A model generated the notes under the pieces. The model saw nothing but the letters and a program-made list of their open reading frames with translations, was not told the DNA's origin and did not search any database. DNA of 64,000 bases from Galeruca laticollis (Eukaryota > Arthropoda > Insecta > Coleoptera > Chrysomelidae): NCBI GenBank assembly GCA_963921935.1, contig OY998176.1, forward strand, positions 81,818,960 to 81,882,959. Reading direction: 5' to 3'. Numbering within the stretch: position 1 is the first letter of the stretch; every line of letters starts with the position of its first letter. A program made the position numbers and the translations under genes. This document shows, in pieces, positions 30,776-41,474 of the stretch.

Positions 30776-31451
30776 GAACGTGGAAAAAAAATATTTTCTT
30801 CAGGAATATGTTCCCGGACTGGGTAAGCTGTACAAATCTAAATCTGTGCTTCAAGCTTGTGGTAAAACATACTCATTTAAATGCACTGAGAAGATTGGCG
30901 AAATTGATAGGCACCAGTTATTTAACGCCTATTCTCTATGGACAAATCTCTTCAAAGAGAATTTTTATCGCGGCACATTGAGAAGATTCCAAACAAACCT
31001 GCTAAACAATACAGGAAGGTAGTATTTACATGCGCATATTTTTTCAATGTCAATAATAAAAAAATTAGGGTCTGTAAATTATTCTTTAAAAACACCTTAA
31101 GCATCTCTAACTGTTCGATTGACACTGATTGAAAGAAGTTGAATGCATTTTGTTTCCTTAGAAACAGAAAAAAAGATGCACATACTCAAATCGAGTTAAT
31201 AAAATTGATTAAAATTTAACTGAAGGTGTAATAAAACATAAAAATAGATTTCCCAGGAAAGAATAGCATTATTGTAGGAGTTCCACAAACCGGGAGTTTT
31301 TGGAAGGATTCCTTAATTTAAGCTTTATGTACAGACTGTACAAGGAAGAATCTAAAAATGATAGCAGTCCTTTTGTTAAACAACTCATTTACTCACACAT
31401 TTTTAATATAAAATTTAATTCGAGTTTTTTTCACTTATAATTGCACAAGTG

Positions 31452-31648
31452 GTTTGTATTTTATCGGGTAAATTTGGGTTGTTTAATGAGAAACTGTTTC
31501 CTAGCAATTTGACGAGAATAACTGTCAACTATAAAAAACACGACACCGAAGGTGGAGCGTTTTTAGGTTGACAGTTAATCGAGTCAAATTGCTAAAGGAA
31601 ACAGTTTAGAATTTGAACAACACAAATTTACCCAATATCAATACAAAC
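31452..31648. repeat. Long hairpin P2 with CGACACCGAAGGTGGAGCG centre
   Basis: Inverted arms of about 85 bp, for example GGGTAAATTTGGGTTGTT on the left and its near complement at 31610-31636, and GCAATTTGAC with AACTGTCAAC. The centre CGACACCGAAGGTGGAGCG (31541-31559) is identical to that of P3. It interrupts the transposase-like pseudogene. Confidence 0.85.
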
Positions 31649-31954
31649 CTCGAGTGTAATTCGGCAGGACAATTTAATGAATGAGAAATTTGGAAACATA
31701 TCAATGCAAACTTTATTTATGAAACATTAAAAATAAACACATTTTTATTTTAATGTACAATTATTAAAAACGCAGTTATTGAAATTCATACTAGGAACAG
31801 TGATATCGCTGCGGGTGCCACAGCTAATCGTTTCTGTAGTAGATGTTGAAGTTTGTTCATTTTCCAAACGAATTATTTATTCTGGTAACCAACACCGCGA
31901 TAATTGATGAACAAATCAATAAGTGAAAAAACCACTAGTGTATTTGTCAACAGT

Positions 31955-32176
31955 AAAAACACAAGAGCTTTTTTTTTATCGGATAAATTTCTCTTTGCAA
32001 CGAAACAGTTTTGCCAATCACTAATTTTACGAGAAAAACTGACATGATAAAATCGCGACACCGAAGGTGGAGCGATTTTATCTAATGTCAGTTTTTCGAG
32101 CAAATTTAGTGATTGGCAAAACTTTGAGTCAAAGAGGAATTTATCTAATAAAAGAAAAGCTCGAGTGTTTTTTGGC
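31955..32176. repeat. Long hairpin P3 with the same centre as P2
   Basis: Arms of about 100 bp: TTTTGCCAATCACTAATTT on the left pairs with AAATTTAGTGATTGGCAAAA on the right; GATAAATTTCTCTTTG pairs with CAAAGAGGAATTTATC. The centre CGACACCGAAGGTGGAGCG is at 32056-32074. Arm sequences differ from P2, so centre identity reflects shared ancestry or a conserved function rather than a whole-element duplicate. Confidence 0.88.
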
Positions 32177-33190
32177 AAGATAAATTAACGACAGAATATA
32201 TGGATGAACAACAACAATAATTGCGACTCATTGTCATTGTGTAAAAGTGACGTCCGCTTACTAGATATTGAGGAAGAGAAGTTTTTATCGCGATAAAAAA
32301 GGATGCACCTTTTTTATCGATGGCAAAGTGACAATAACATTTCCAGGTATATGACATTTTAACATTGGAGTTAATTTATCGCTGTAAAAGTTAAAGCTAA
32401 CTTTTGCCGCTGTCAAAGTGACAATTGCACTGTGGCATATGCGACTTTTTATACATGAATTAAATTGTCAGCTTAAAAAGAATTATGCGAGTCGTTCGAA
32501 AATTTAAGTATTGAAGAAAAAGAAGCAAAAAAGAAGAATTTCAAAAGCACCAAGAAGAAGGATTTTGTGTCGTCTGAAAAGTTGGATTTGGCAGATAACA
32601 ATAATAATATCGTGTTATGTTCCTATGATTTACAGGCTGTTACTCCACTGCCTAATGGCATTTGACTATAAAAGTAAACTTAACGTTTACAATTTCCCGA
32701 TTTTAACATAAACGAAAAATCAGGGTTTTGCTATATGTGGCACGAAGGAGAGGCCAGAAGTGGAGCCAATGAAATATCAACTTTTGTGTTTCTCAGTTTT
32801 TAATAAAGTATGCCATAGGACAGTTTTAATTGTACAGCCGAAAATAAAAATAAGTTTTTGATTGTTATGTATTTATACACTGTCGAAAATTATGATATAG
32901 ACGAAATTAATCATAAATACTTTATCCTTGGCCACACGGAAAATGAAAGCAATTCAATACATTCTTACAATGAAAAAGAAAGATTAAGAGTACTTAAAAA
33001 TGGCACAATTTATGTTGTATCTGAATTAGTGATAATTGCCAAATCAGCTAAAAAGAACGGAAAACCATACGAAGTCAACGAGATGTTTACTGAAGATTTT
33101 GTTGACTAAATAATAACCAAAATAATGGGGACGAACTTTAATGTTAACGAAAATGGTGAACAAGTTTTATTTAATGTCATAAAAATAAAA

Positions 33191-34700
33191 TGAGTGAAAC
33201 AAGTTTTATTCAACTTATATTGAGACGTGTACACAGCTTGAAGGTTTTTAAAAAAAAAGTTAACCTAATAATTTTTTTTACAAGACCTCATACAAACAAA
33301 TAGAATTTAACAGTATTAACATTAGAAAAAACGAGGACTCAGACAATAAATCCGACATTAATCTCTGCTTATAACAGAGCACCACCAATACCAATGAACA
33401 AAAAAATACGATTAATTTTTTGAATTAACTTTTGCTAATTTTTGGGTTAAGTAGATTATGTTTCTCCCCTTACGGTAACATCTAAATTTGTTCTATTTTT
33501 GCGTTTTCAAGATCAAAACTGCCCATGAACCTAAACATAAATTTAATGTTCCACTAGGACATCTAAAAAATTATACTAAGATTAGTCGAAATTTTAATTA
33601 TGTTTTTGTGCAACAGTAGGACAAGTATTATTTTTTAATTATTTATTTATATATTTTTTGTTGATTAGTACATATATATATAAAGCTAAAGAAGCTATGT
33701 GACGTATCAAAATTGTATTTGAATTCTTTTAAAAAGAAAAAAGATATTAAAAATGTCCGTCAAATCTTTATTTGCATTTTTCTCGACATCAGTATTTTTT
33801 TACATGTCCTACTCTTGCTCTGAGGCGACAATATACTTTAATCCTCAATAGATTGACACATTTGTGTTTAGTTGTTACACATGTGTGAGAGGCGTTAAAT
33901 TCCCATTTCAATATTGATAAAGCGATTGATGTACAGGGAATCCATTTAGTAATTACTATTAATTCGGAGATGATTCAATGTAGGTTAAGGTTGCCCAATT
34001 TGGACAAGTTCTGTCGTTTTTTGTTATAGCAATTACAAATTTTAGAAAATGATAGTTTAAATTGCTCCATAATTTTCATTACAGTTTTGAAAACATTATA
34101 TATTTTTTTCAAAATTTTAGAATCAAGTGGTACGATTAAGGTTGCCTAATTTGTACCAGATGATTTCCTAAATTGTACTATTCTTTATTACATACATAAT
34201 ATTTTATTTAGGATTGAAATAATCAATCATTAGTTTTATTAGTTAGTAATATTAAAAATAAAACAAGATTTGAACAATAAGAAAACTCAAAACAAATATA
34301 AATTCTTTTAAAATAAAAAAAATTAAAACGACCTTCTTTGGTATAAAAAAATGCTGTAATATGTTTAAGAGCACATATCACATATGTAATTGTCTGAAGC
34401 ATCTGCACATGATTCATCTAGAGTAGACAGGGGACAATTGAAACATTTTATCTTATCGATTTTTTTTTCTGGAATCATGCTCGAGTTGTTTTATATCGAG
34501 TATGTTCTATTAGGATCTCTATATTTAATTTTATGAACTTAAAATAATGTACTAAGTCTGGTAAAAATAAAAATATTTTTTTCTCACAATGGCTTTGGAT
34601 TGCCTGATCCATTCAGCCATGAATTTATTGTACAGCTTGTTTCAATAGTTGGCATAGTATATAGGTATATTGTTAAAGTATACTGTAAACACTGCATTGA
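33191..34700. other. Intronic AT-rich sequence with one pogo-like tip
   Basis: No gene. CAGGGGACAATTGAAACATTTT near 34428 matches the GGGACAATTGAAAC tips at 40090-40130 and may be a terminus of the pogo-like element, or of a related copy, on this side of the LINE. Confidence 0.45.
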
Positions 34701-34931
34701 CAAAGCAAGTAGTCTCCATTCACGGCCCTAATCAACTTAACGATGGGTCTTAGTAGTGGATACATTACAACAGGATTACACAGGGACACTTTTCACGCTA
34801 AGGTGCCTGTCATAGCGACTTTATAACAGACAAAACGGGCAACGGATAGAAGGTGAAATGTATAACATAGGGATAGACATGAGGAACAAGACTGAACAGA
34901 TCTACACTGAAACAGAAACAGACATTCAATA

Positions 34932-35897
34932 CTAAATTCTTCTTTTAGTCCTTTTTAAAAACTCCCATATGATTTGGTTTAGCATAGGATTTCGCCGAAA
35001 GAGATAAAAAGATGTAACTTGATTCTGAGGGAGCGGAATCCGTTCTTTTACAAGGGATTTCATCAAATACTTAACTGCATCGTCATTATGTAAGCAGCCA
35101 TACATCCAGTGGTAAAGCAGGGTGGATTTTGGTATAAATATTATTGCTTCGATTACAGAAGGCGTGCCATTCAATATCCCAATTTTGTTTAAAACTTGTT
35201 TACGTATTGTTATTAGATCACTTCTATCTAGCCAACTGATTTCTGTACCTTTTAAGATCGCTTCTTTAGCAAAGTAATCTGCTTTAATGTTACCGAAAAT
35301 GCCAATGTGTCCTTTTACCCAAATGAAACAAACAGAACTATTCATTCCGTGTAATTTTAGTTGATTTTCTAAAATTCTTACAACGAGCCCATTCTTGTGA
35401 AGCTGATTATGTGAGTTTTCTATAGCAGATAACGCAGACTTTGAATCAGTCATGACTAGAACTTGCTGATCAGAGATTTGTCTTTTAACAGCCCATTCTA
35501 GAGATTGGTGTATTGCAAATAGTTCTGCGGAATATATTGAACAATGCTGGTTCAACTTAAACATTAGAGATTCTTCATAGTTTTGGATCTATACAGCACA
35601 ACCGATTCCTAATTTTGACTTCGAACCATCTGTGAAAATCTTGCATGGTTTTTCAAACTTTCCAATCAGTTCATGAAGAGCAATGGGGTTATTAACCATC
35701 AAAAGAAGGAAAGCAAACGTTGGCCCGGGAATATGAGATATCAAAGAGGCTTGATAGAATGTATTTTCCGCTGAAGTCTCTAAATAGGAGGAGACATTGG
35801 GATATACTACGGCTAATGTTGGAGAATTTTTATTGTGACACCACTTATCAACTAAATTAGACTTAGATATATCAGATATTTTTCGCAGTAGTTTCAT
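34932..35897 (-). pseudogene. I-type LINE RNase H and C-terminus
   Basis: IFTDGSKSKLGIGCAV (35640-35589) gives the first catalytic Asp. After a stop, YSAELFAIHQSLEWAV carries the Glu and MTDSKSALSAIE the second Asp. WVKGHIGIFGNIKADYFAKE holds the His and last Asp. A long C-terminal tail ends RTKRRI at 34932. RNase H removes RNA from the first-strand hybrid in this LINE clade. The domain is split in two frames by a stop at about 35588. Confidence 0.85.
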
Positions 35898-36016
35898 CTG
35901 ATTGTTAGCTTGACATTTAAGGATAAACTTCTCAGCTAAAAATATTCGTCTTAAATGCAGGGGAGATTCCTTACAAAACCAACCTCAGGGCTTTATACTG
36001 AATTCGATCTAGTTTT

Positions 36017-37240
36017 TTAAGGTCGAGTGTTCGTGGCAGACTTATATAGGAAGCAACCGTAATCAAGAATGGATCTAGTATATGCACGATAGAACATTAA
36101 ATTAACTTTAGGGTCAGCACCCCATTGATATCGATAAATTGCTTTGAGAACATTTAAGTTTTTTTCACATTTAATTAAACATTTATTGATGTGTTCATTC
36201 CATGTAAGTTCAGTATCTAGTGTAATACCAAGATAGGTAAAATAATTGTGCACAGGTATACTTAGGTTACTTATCATTACACTGGATAGGATCAGTATAC
36301 GATGTCGAGTAAAGAATACCACAGCGGATTTATGCGGGGTAAGATCAAGTCCTAGATTAAAAAAATATTCTCTAGTACTATATATAATTTGTTTTGTAGA
36401 ATCAATACATTGACCATAAGAGTTTTTCATGGTATAAAAACAGAAATCGTCTGCATATTGTATGATGTCGCAGTTAATATCCATTCCATGAAGGTCCATG
36501 GTGTATAAATTAAACAAAATAGGGCTAAGAACAGAGCCTTGAGGTAAGCCTTGGTGAACTACTCTTGGGCCGATCAGTCTATCGGTGCACCAGACGAATA
36601 CTTGCCTATTAACAAATAAGTTTACCAAACCATATGCACACATAGTTGGAATGCCCAAGTGCGTTAGTTTCTTAAAAAGTATATTTAGGATGACATTGTC
36701 ATAAGCGCCCGAAATGTCAAGATATAGGGCAGATAGATAACTATTGCTTGAATAAGTTAACTGGATATCAGTCGTTAACTGCGAAAGACAGTCAATAGTT
36801 TTTTTTTTCCTCCGGAAACCAAACTGGGATATCGGAAACAAAATTCTACTTTCACACCACCATTCTAGTCTAGTTTTCATGATACGTTCAAATTGTTTTC
36901 AATATACAAGACAGAGAGATAGGTCTGAAGGCAGTGGGGTCGCTTACTTTGGGTATAGGAATAACGAGGCATTGTTTGAGAGAATCACAATTATCCCCTT
37001 TAAGTAAAATGTTATATATTTTGCAGAGATAGTGTTTGGCAATTACGGGGACATTTGCTAACATAGATAGTTTATCCCGTCAATACCGGGAGATGTATTT
37101 TTTGAGGTTTTGATATTTGCTTCAATCTCGTCAGGTATGATAGCAGTTAGCAAAAAGTGAGGATCAATGTGGTTGTTCGGAATTTTTATAGTTAGTTGTG
37201 CATAATCAGGAGCAATTTTTGTTAAAAGTCGTTCTACCAT
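36017..37240 (-). pseudogene. I-type LINE reverse transcriptase
   Basis: The fingers (37240-36900) read KTSKNTSPGIDGINY, then break. From 36880 a 287-codon open stretch has FPISQFGFRRKKKTIDCLSQ, LYLDISGAYDNV (first Asp), GLPQGSVLSPILFNLY, IIQYADDFCFYT (catalytic pair, about 36440), and the thumb motif YLGITLDTELTWNEH, then RSILDYGC. Two or more stops upstream of 36880 separate it from the endonuclease. Confidence 0.88.
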
Positions 37241-37492
37241 AGATTAATCAATAGCGGTATACTTTTTGCGTCACTGAATCTTATTTATTCTTCTCCAAAT
37301 GTCTGAGGGAGGAGTTTGTCTGTTAAGAGTGGAGCAGTATCTTGCCCAGCTAGATTTGGCATTTGAACGGAAAGTGCGTTTACAGATAGCTTGATGTCTG
37401 TTATACTCGTTAAAATTTGAAAGAGTTAGATTGGATTTGTATGCTTTGAAGGCATTTTTCCTTAAAGTCGAAGCAGCAAGGCACTCGCCATC

Positions 37493-38392
37493 TCACCACG
37501 GTGGAGTTTTGACATGCTTAGTTGAGGGTCGGATTAACGTACAGGATTTGTTCGCAACATTTGTTATCGATTCTAATAAGAATAAAATCATTTCGTTAGT
37601 ACTATGTAGAGTTGGTTCCGGTGTGAGAGCTTGTTCTATGAAGAGTCTGAATTGATCGTAATTAGCATTAGACATCGACCACTTAGCTGATGATATTAAC
37701 GTCATATTTTGAATCTTGATGTCATTAATTGAAATTCGGATGGGAAAATGATCAGATCCATATGTATCTGACAGGACGCTCCAGTCAAAATATGAACATA
37801 AGCTGGAAGATAGAATAGTAAGATCCACAACCGACTTAGCCTGACCGGGAGGAGTAACTCTCGTAGCCGATCCGTTATTGGCGATAACTAAATGAGGAAA
37901 AGAACCTAGAGCTTCCACTAATGTATTGCCTTCCGGGGAACTCGATACTGACCCCCACACGCCATGATGTGCATTAAAATCACCAGTGACAATGCAGTCA
38001 TTGTTAATTTGCGAAAAAAGATTAACGTAATCTTGCGCTGTTACTTTAACTTTTGCCGGTCGGTGCAAACTCAATATCGAATACTTTCTCTGATCAATGC
38101 TAATATTTACACCACAAACTTCAAAGTTTGGATTAAAATTATGAACAAATGAAATAGATTCGTAATTAATATTATTGCATAAGAAGATGGCAACACCACC
38201 ATCTCCCCTACTTCTGCTTCTGCTCACTACACTAAAGTTATTGAAACAAACAGTATCTGAAGGTTTGCACCAGGTTTCCGATATAACTGCTATATCAAAA
38301 TGTTCTTCCAACAGCAATTGATGTAAAGAATATTTGTTAGCGTTTATCGATCGAATATTCCACTGAATAATTTTAATGGTCTTAGAGGTCAT
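37493..38392 (-). pseudogene. I-type LINE endonuclease (ORF2 start)
   Basis: A 299-codon open frame from ATG 38392: IIQWNIRSINANK, VISETWCKPSD, GGVAIFLCNNI, VTGDFNAHHGVWGS and YGSDHFPI, the complete set of AP-endonuclease active-site motifs. It is followed by a linker towards RT. ORF1 ends just upstream (38398). Confidence 0.9.
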
Positions 38393-38397
38393 TTTAA

Positions 38398-39860
38398 TTA
38401 TGAAAAAATGTTATTAACAATTTCTTTAAGTTTATTTTCAAATTCAATTTCATTTACTTTAAGGTTAGTAGCCATATTTGGAGAAGACTTAGCAAAATTT
38501 TGAAAGCTTTCTTTTATTAAGATTTTTAATGTAGCACTGAGCTGGATTATGAATTTATTGAACTCATTTGAAGGTTCACATTGTCCAAACTGAAATACTG
38601 GACCCGCACAAAAATTGGACTGGAACTCTCTACGAAGAGGAGGAAAATTAGACGTAGTCTCAACATTTCTCCTCCTCTTCGGAGGACTGACAATCACGGC
38701 TGAAAAGTGTTTTTCAGTAATGCTACTGTTATGAGCCGTAGCGGGATTAGATTGATAGTGGGACGCAACTTTCTATGAAGGGAATTCTGTGTCGAACGGT
38801 GCAAATTTATTTTTTTGAACGAGACTGGAGTAACATGGATTTTCGAGTACTTTCTCAGCTTCTTTAAAAGAAATATTTAAGTTTGCCATAGCTTCTTTCG
38901 TTTTTTTGTTTTATATATTCTGGACATTCCTTAAAAACTGACACATGGTTGTTATTTTTACAATAAATGCAAAATTTCGTACATTTATCAGGACAATCAT
39001 TTTTTTCCTAATTTCCGCATTTTTTAAAACGTTTTTTTGATTTGCACTGGGTAGATAAATGACCATAACGTAGGCATTGAAAACATTGCATAGCTGGATT
39101 TACAAAAACCTCAACTGGACACCTAACGATTGATATAGATGAATAGAGGAATTAATTTTCCCGCGAAAGTGATAATAACCATTTGTCGTGGAACACTCTC
39201 CGGTATATCGTTTTTCTGGATTACTCTAGTCATTTTTTTGACTCTTTTAACAGTAATATTAGATTTTATAACGTTTAATAGGGTAGTTTCACTTAATGTA
39301 GTATCTATGCCACGAACAAGACCCTGTTTTTCTGTCAAATAATTTGGTATATAGGCAATTAGGTTGTTTTCTTTAAAAAAATGTTCATTTACTAACTTAT
39401 TTGCTACAAGATCCAATTTAACTCCGATCTTAATACGGTTCCTACCAACACTAACAATTTCAATAATATTTCGATCATATTTCGAAAGGGCCAGTAAATT
39501 TTCTCCAAGGTTCATAGGATCTAAACGGCCTATATTTAAGTCAATATGTTGAACAAAAATAAAATAAGGTCCGCTATCATTAGAATTAAATCGATTAGAA
39601 GTATTAAATGAATTACTCGTTTGACGACTATATTGGAAAGAATTCGAGTTCGAGTTTTTATTAACCTCGTTAATGACATTATCGAAATTTTTGGAAATAT
39701 TAACAACAGAATTATCGCATTTTAAAACATTATGAGATTCATCCATACTAATTTCTTCTGAAAATACGACATCTTCAACGTAAATATTATTTGAAATTAC
39801 ATTACCTGTTGATACGGCTAATGGCGCATCCTTACCGCTAGGCCTGTACTTACCGGCCAT
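38398..39860 (-). pseudogene. I-type LINE ORF1 (gag-like, CCHC)
   Basis: ATG at 39860 (MAGKYRPSGKDAPLAV). An Asn/Ser-rich N-terminus is followed by an RRM-like segment (FIFVQHIDLNIGRLDPMNLG, NRIKIGVKLD, LIAYIPNYLTEKQG), open to 39123. Beyond a frame change, zinc knuckles appear at about 39100-38930 (CFQCLRYGHLSTQCKSKK, FCIYCKNNNHVSVFKECPEY). The ORF1 tail is at 38697-38398 (KRRRNVETTSNFPPL). It matches the order seen in the partial copy at 11949-13182. Confidence 0.8.
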
Positions 39861-40934
39861 CCCCAGGCCAGTGCCGCGGTAATTATTTAACCAAAAAAGT
39901 AAAGTAACAATTTATACTTACAGTATGGTTGAAATAATATTAATCTACAAACCACAAATGCGCATATTAAATTTAAAAGGCAAAGACGGTTTGTTTTGCT
40001 AAACACAATCGCTCACGTCCGTACTCTACAATAGTTCAAACTGGAATGATAAAAATATTAAAAGCCCGCAGTTTGTTTCAGTTGTCCCCGTTCCGGGGAC
40101 AATTGAAACGATCACCAGGGACAATTGAAACATAATTTTATAGGTAATAAAAAATCACAATGATGCTTAATACAACTTTTTATCACCTTAAACAAATAAT
40201 CACACTGACAAACAATTATGACAATCGTAAAGATCCTCCTGATTGGTGCATTCTTCATGAGACCAAAGTTTACAGACAATGCACTGCACCCATTTCTCTC
40301 CAGAGCGGCTATTTGAATACAACTCTAGGCACATTAGAAAATAAAATTCATTTTCGTCGCTTTCTTCATCACTATTTTTCTGATGATCTTTTTGTTGTTT
40401 ACCTACGATCACCCCTGTAAGTAGTCAAAAACACACAGTCGGCAATCAATGTAAGACGTCTATTACGCACGGTAAAACAAAACGCATGGCTGTAAAGTAA
40501 ATCGCACGGCTTCCATAGCAACCACTTAGCAACTGTCAATAGACGTAGCCATTTTATTCAAAATGTATTACTTAGATATTTGACGTTGAATTTTATTCTG
40601 TATATTAATGGTAGATAACATTTATTAGATATGAGATTGCATTTAATATTAAGAGTTATTTGGAATTATATGATAATTGGTTCCGTTTCATTCAATTCGC
40701 ATCTTTTAGCTCTCTGAATGTATCTCATATTAGTAAACAATAGTATATTATACACCAAGTGACTAAAATGACCCATAATCCCGCGGGTAGTGTTTGATTC
40801 CTGAAGGAAGTAATCCACCTAAGGGATTAATGTCACTTTAGTCGAGAGGTGTATACGCTATTTTATGCAATTCCGGTAATTCTACATACATTTTTAATAA
40901 AAATAAATAATACTTAGGATGGACTTTTACGAAA

Positions 40935-41018
40935 CTTGGCTGGGCATCGAGGGTGAACATCTAAGATGCTTGGCTGGGCATCGAAGAGCGACTTTTATAA
41001 GACTTGGCTGGGCATCGA
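40935..41018 (+). repeat. 34-bp periodic repeat, 3 copies
   Basis: CTTGGCTGGGCATCGA starts at 40935, 40969 and 41003, exactly 34 bp apart each time. The intervening 18 bp vary (GGGTGAACATCTAAGATG; AGAGCGACTTTTATAAGA). GACTTTTA recurs before copies 1 and 3. Short degenerate minisatellite in otherwise AT-rich DNA. Confidence 0.9.
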
Positions 41019-41093
41019 GGATGTACGTTTTTATTTGTACTTTAAATACCTCAATAAGATTATAAACACAAGTACAAGTGGGTCGTAGGAAAA

Positions 41094-41230
41094 GTATAGT
41101 ACGTAACTCGTGTTGTAACGTATTTTACGCACTCATGGAATTACGCACTCGCCGCTACGCGGCTTCGTGCGTAACTTTTCCGTTCGTGCGTAAAATGCTT
41201 CTTACAACACACAGTACGTAATATACTATT
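41094..41230. repeat. Long hairpin P4
   Basis: Outer arms: TACGTAACTCGTGTTGTAA and the complement of TTACAACACACAGTACGTA. Inner arms repeat ATTTTACGCAC and GTGCGTAAAAT. The centre on the minus strand is CGAAGCCGCGTAGCGGCGAG, reminiscent of the GCGAAGCGGAGG centre of P1. It lies inside the interrupted pogo-like element. Confidence 0.75.
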
Positions 41231-41474
41231 ACAAGATTGTTTGGCTTTCTTGGTAGACCTTGAACCGGCTTCAGGTTCATTCTGCTTTGTAATCTTTTAC
41301 TTTACTGCTTTTTTCTTTTTCGAATCATATTCCTGCTGAATAGCATCTTTCTCCGGAGTTTCCGTAGAAAAAGTGGACTTCCTACTTTTACGTTCTGCAT
41401 TCCCCTTTCTAGGAAGTGCTTTTGGTATAGGTCTCACGGTTTCTGGAGAAAATATAATTTGGTGCGCAAGTTGA

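Larger units (their letters stand above)
28200..33190 (+). pseudogene. Transposase-like gene of an unnamed insect family, split by insertions
   Basis: Pieces in collinear order on the plus strand. An acidic N-terminus (28219-28580) has VQDPDFVPNEQ and RLKSRKRLKNMDL. After the long-inverted-repeat insertion comes a Cys-containing domain (30783-31018; EYVPGLGKLYKSKSV, FKCTEKIGEIDRHQLFN). Then FNVNNKKIRVCKLFFKNTL (31048-31104). A probable catalytic stretch (32470-32860) has LQAVTPLPNG, YKSKLNVYNF and GFCYMWHEGEARSGANE. The C-terminus (32858-33180) has YFILGHTENESNSIHS, LKNGTIYV, AKKNGKPYEV and FNVNENGEQVLFNVI. The GH-T-x-N-E and YK-KL-YN motifs match uncharacterised, probably transposon-encoded insect proteins; I cannot name the superfamily. 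Many stops and frame changes. Confidence 0.5.
34700..39900 (-). mobile_element. I-type LINE, nearly full length, multiply mutated
   Basis: All parts are in order on the minus strand: gag-like ORF1 with CCHC knuckles, endonuclease, RT, RNase H and a 3' untranslated region. That set is diagnostic for the I clade. ORF1 starts at 39860. The 3' boundary is uncertain (about 34600-34900) and no target duplication was found. The element appears inserted among pogo-like sequence (tips at 34428 and 40078-40130). Confidence 0.85.
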
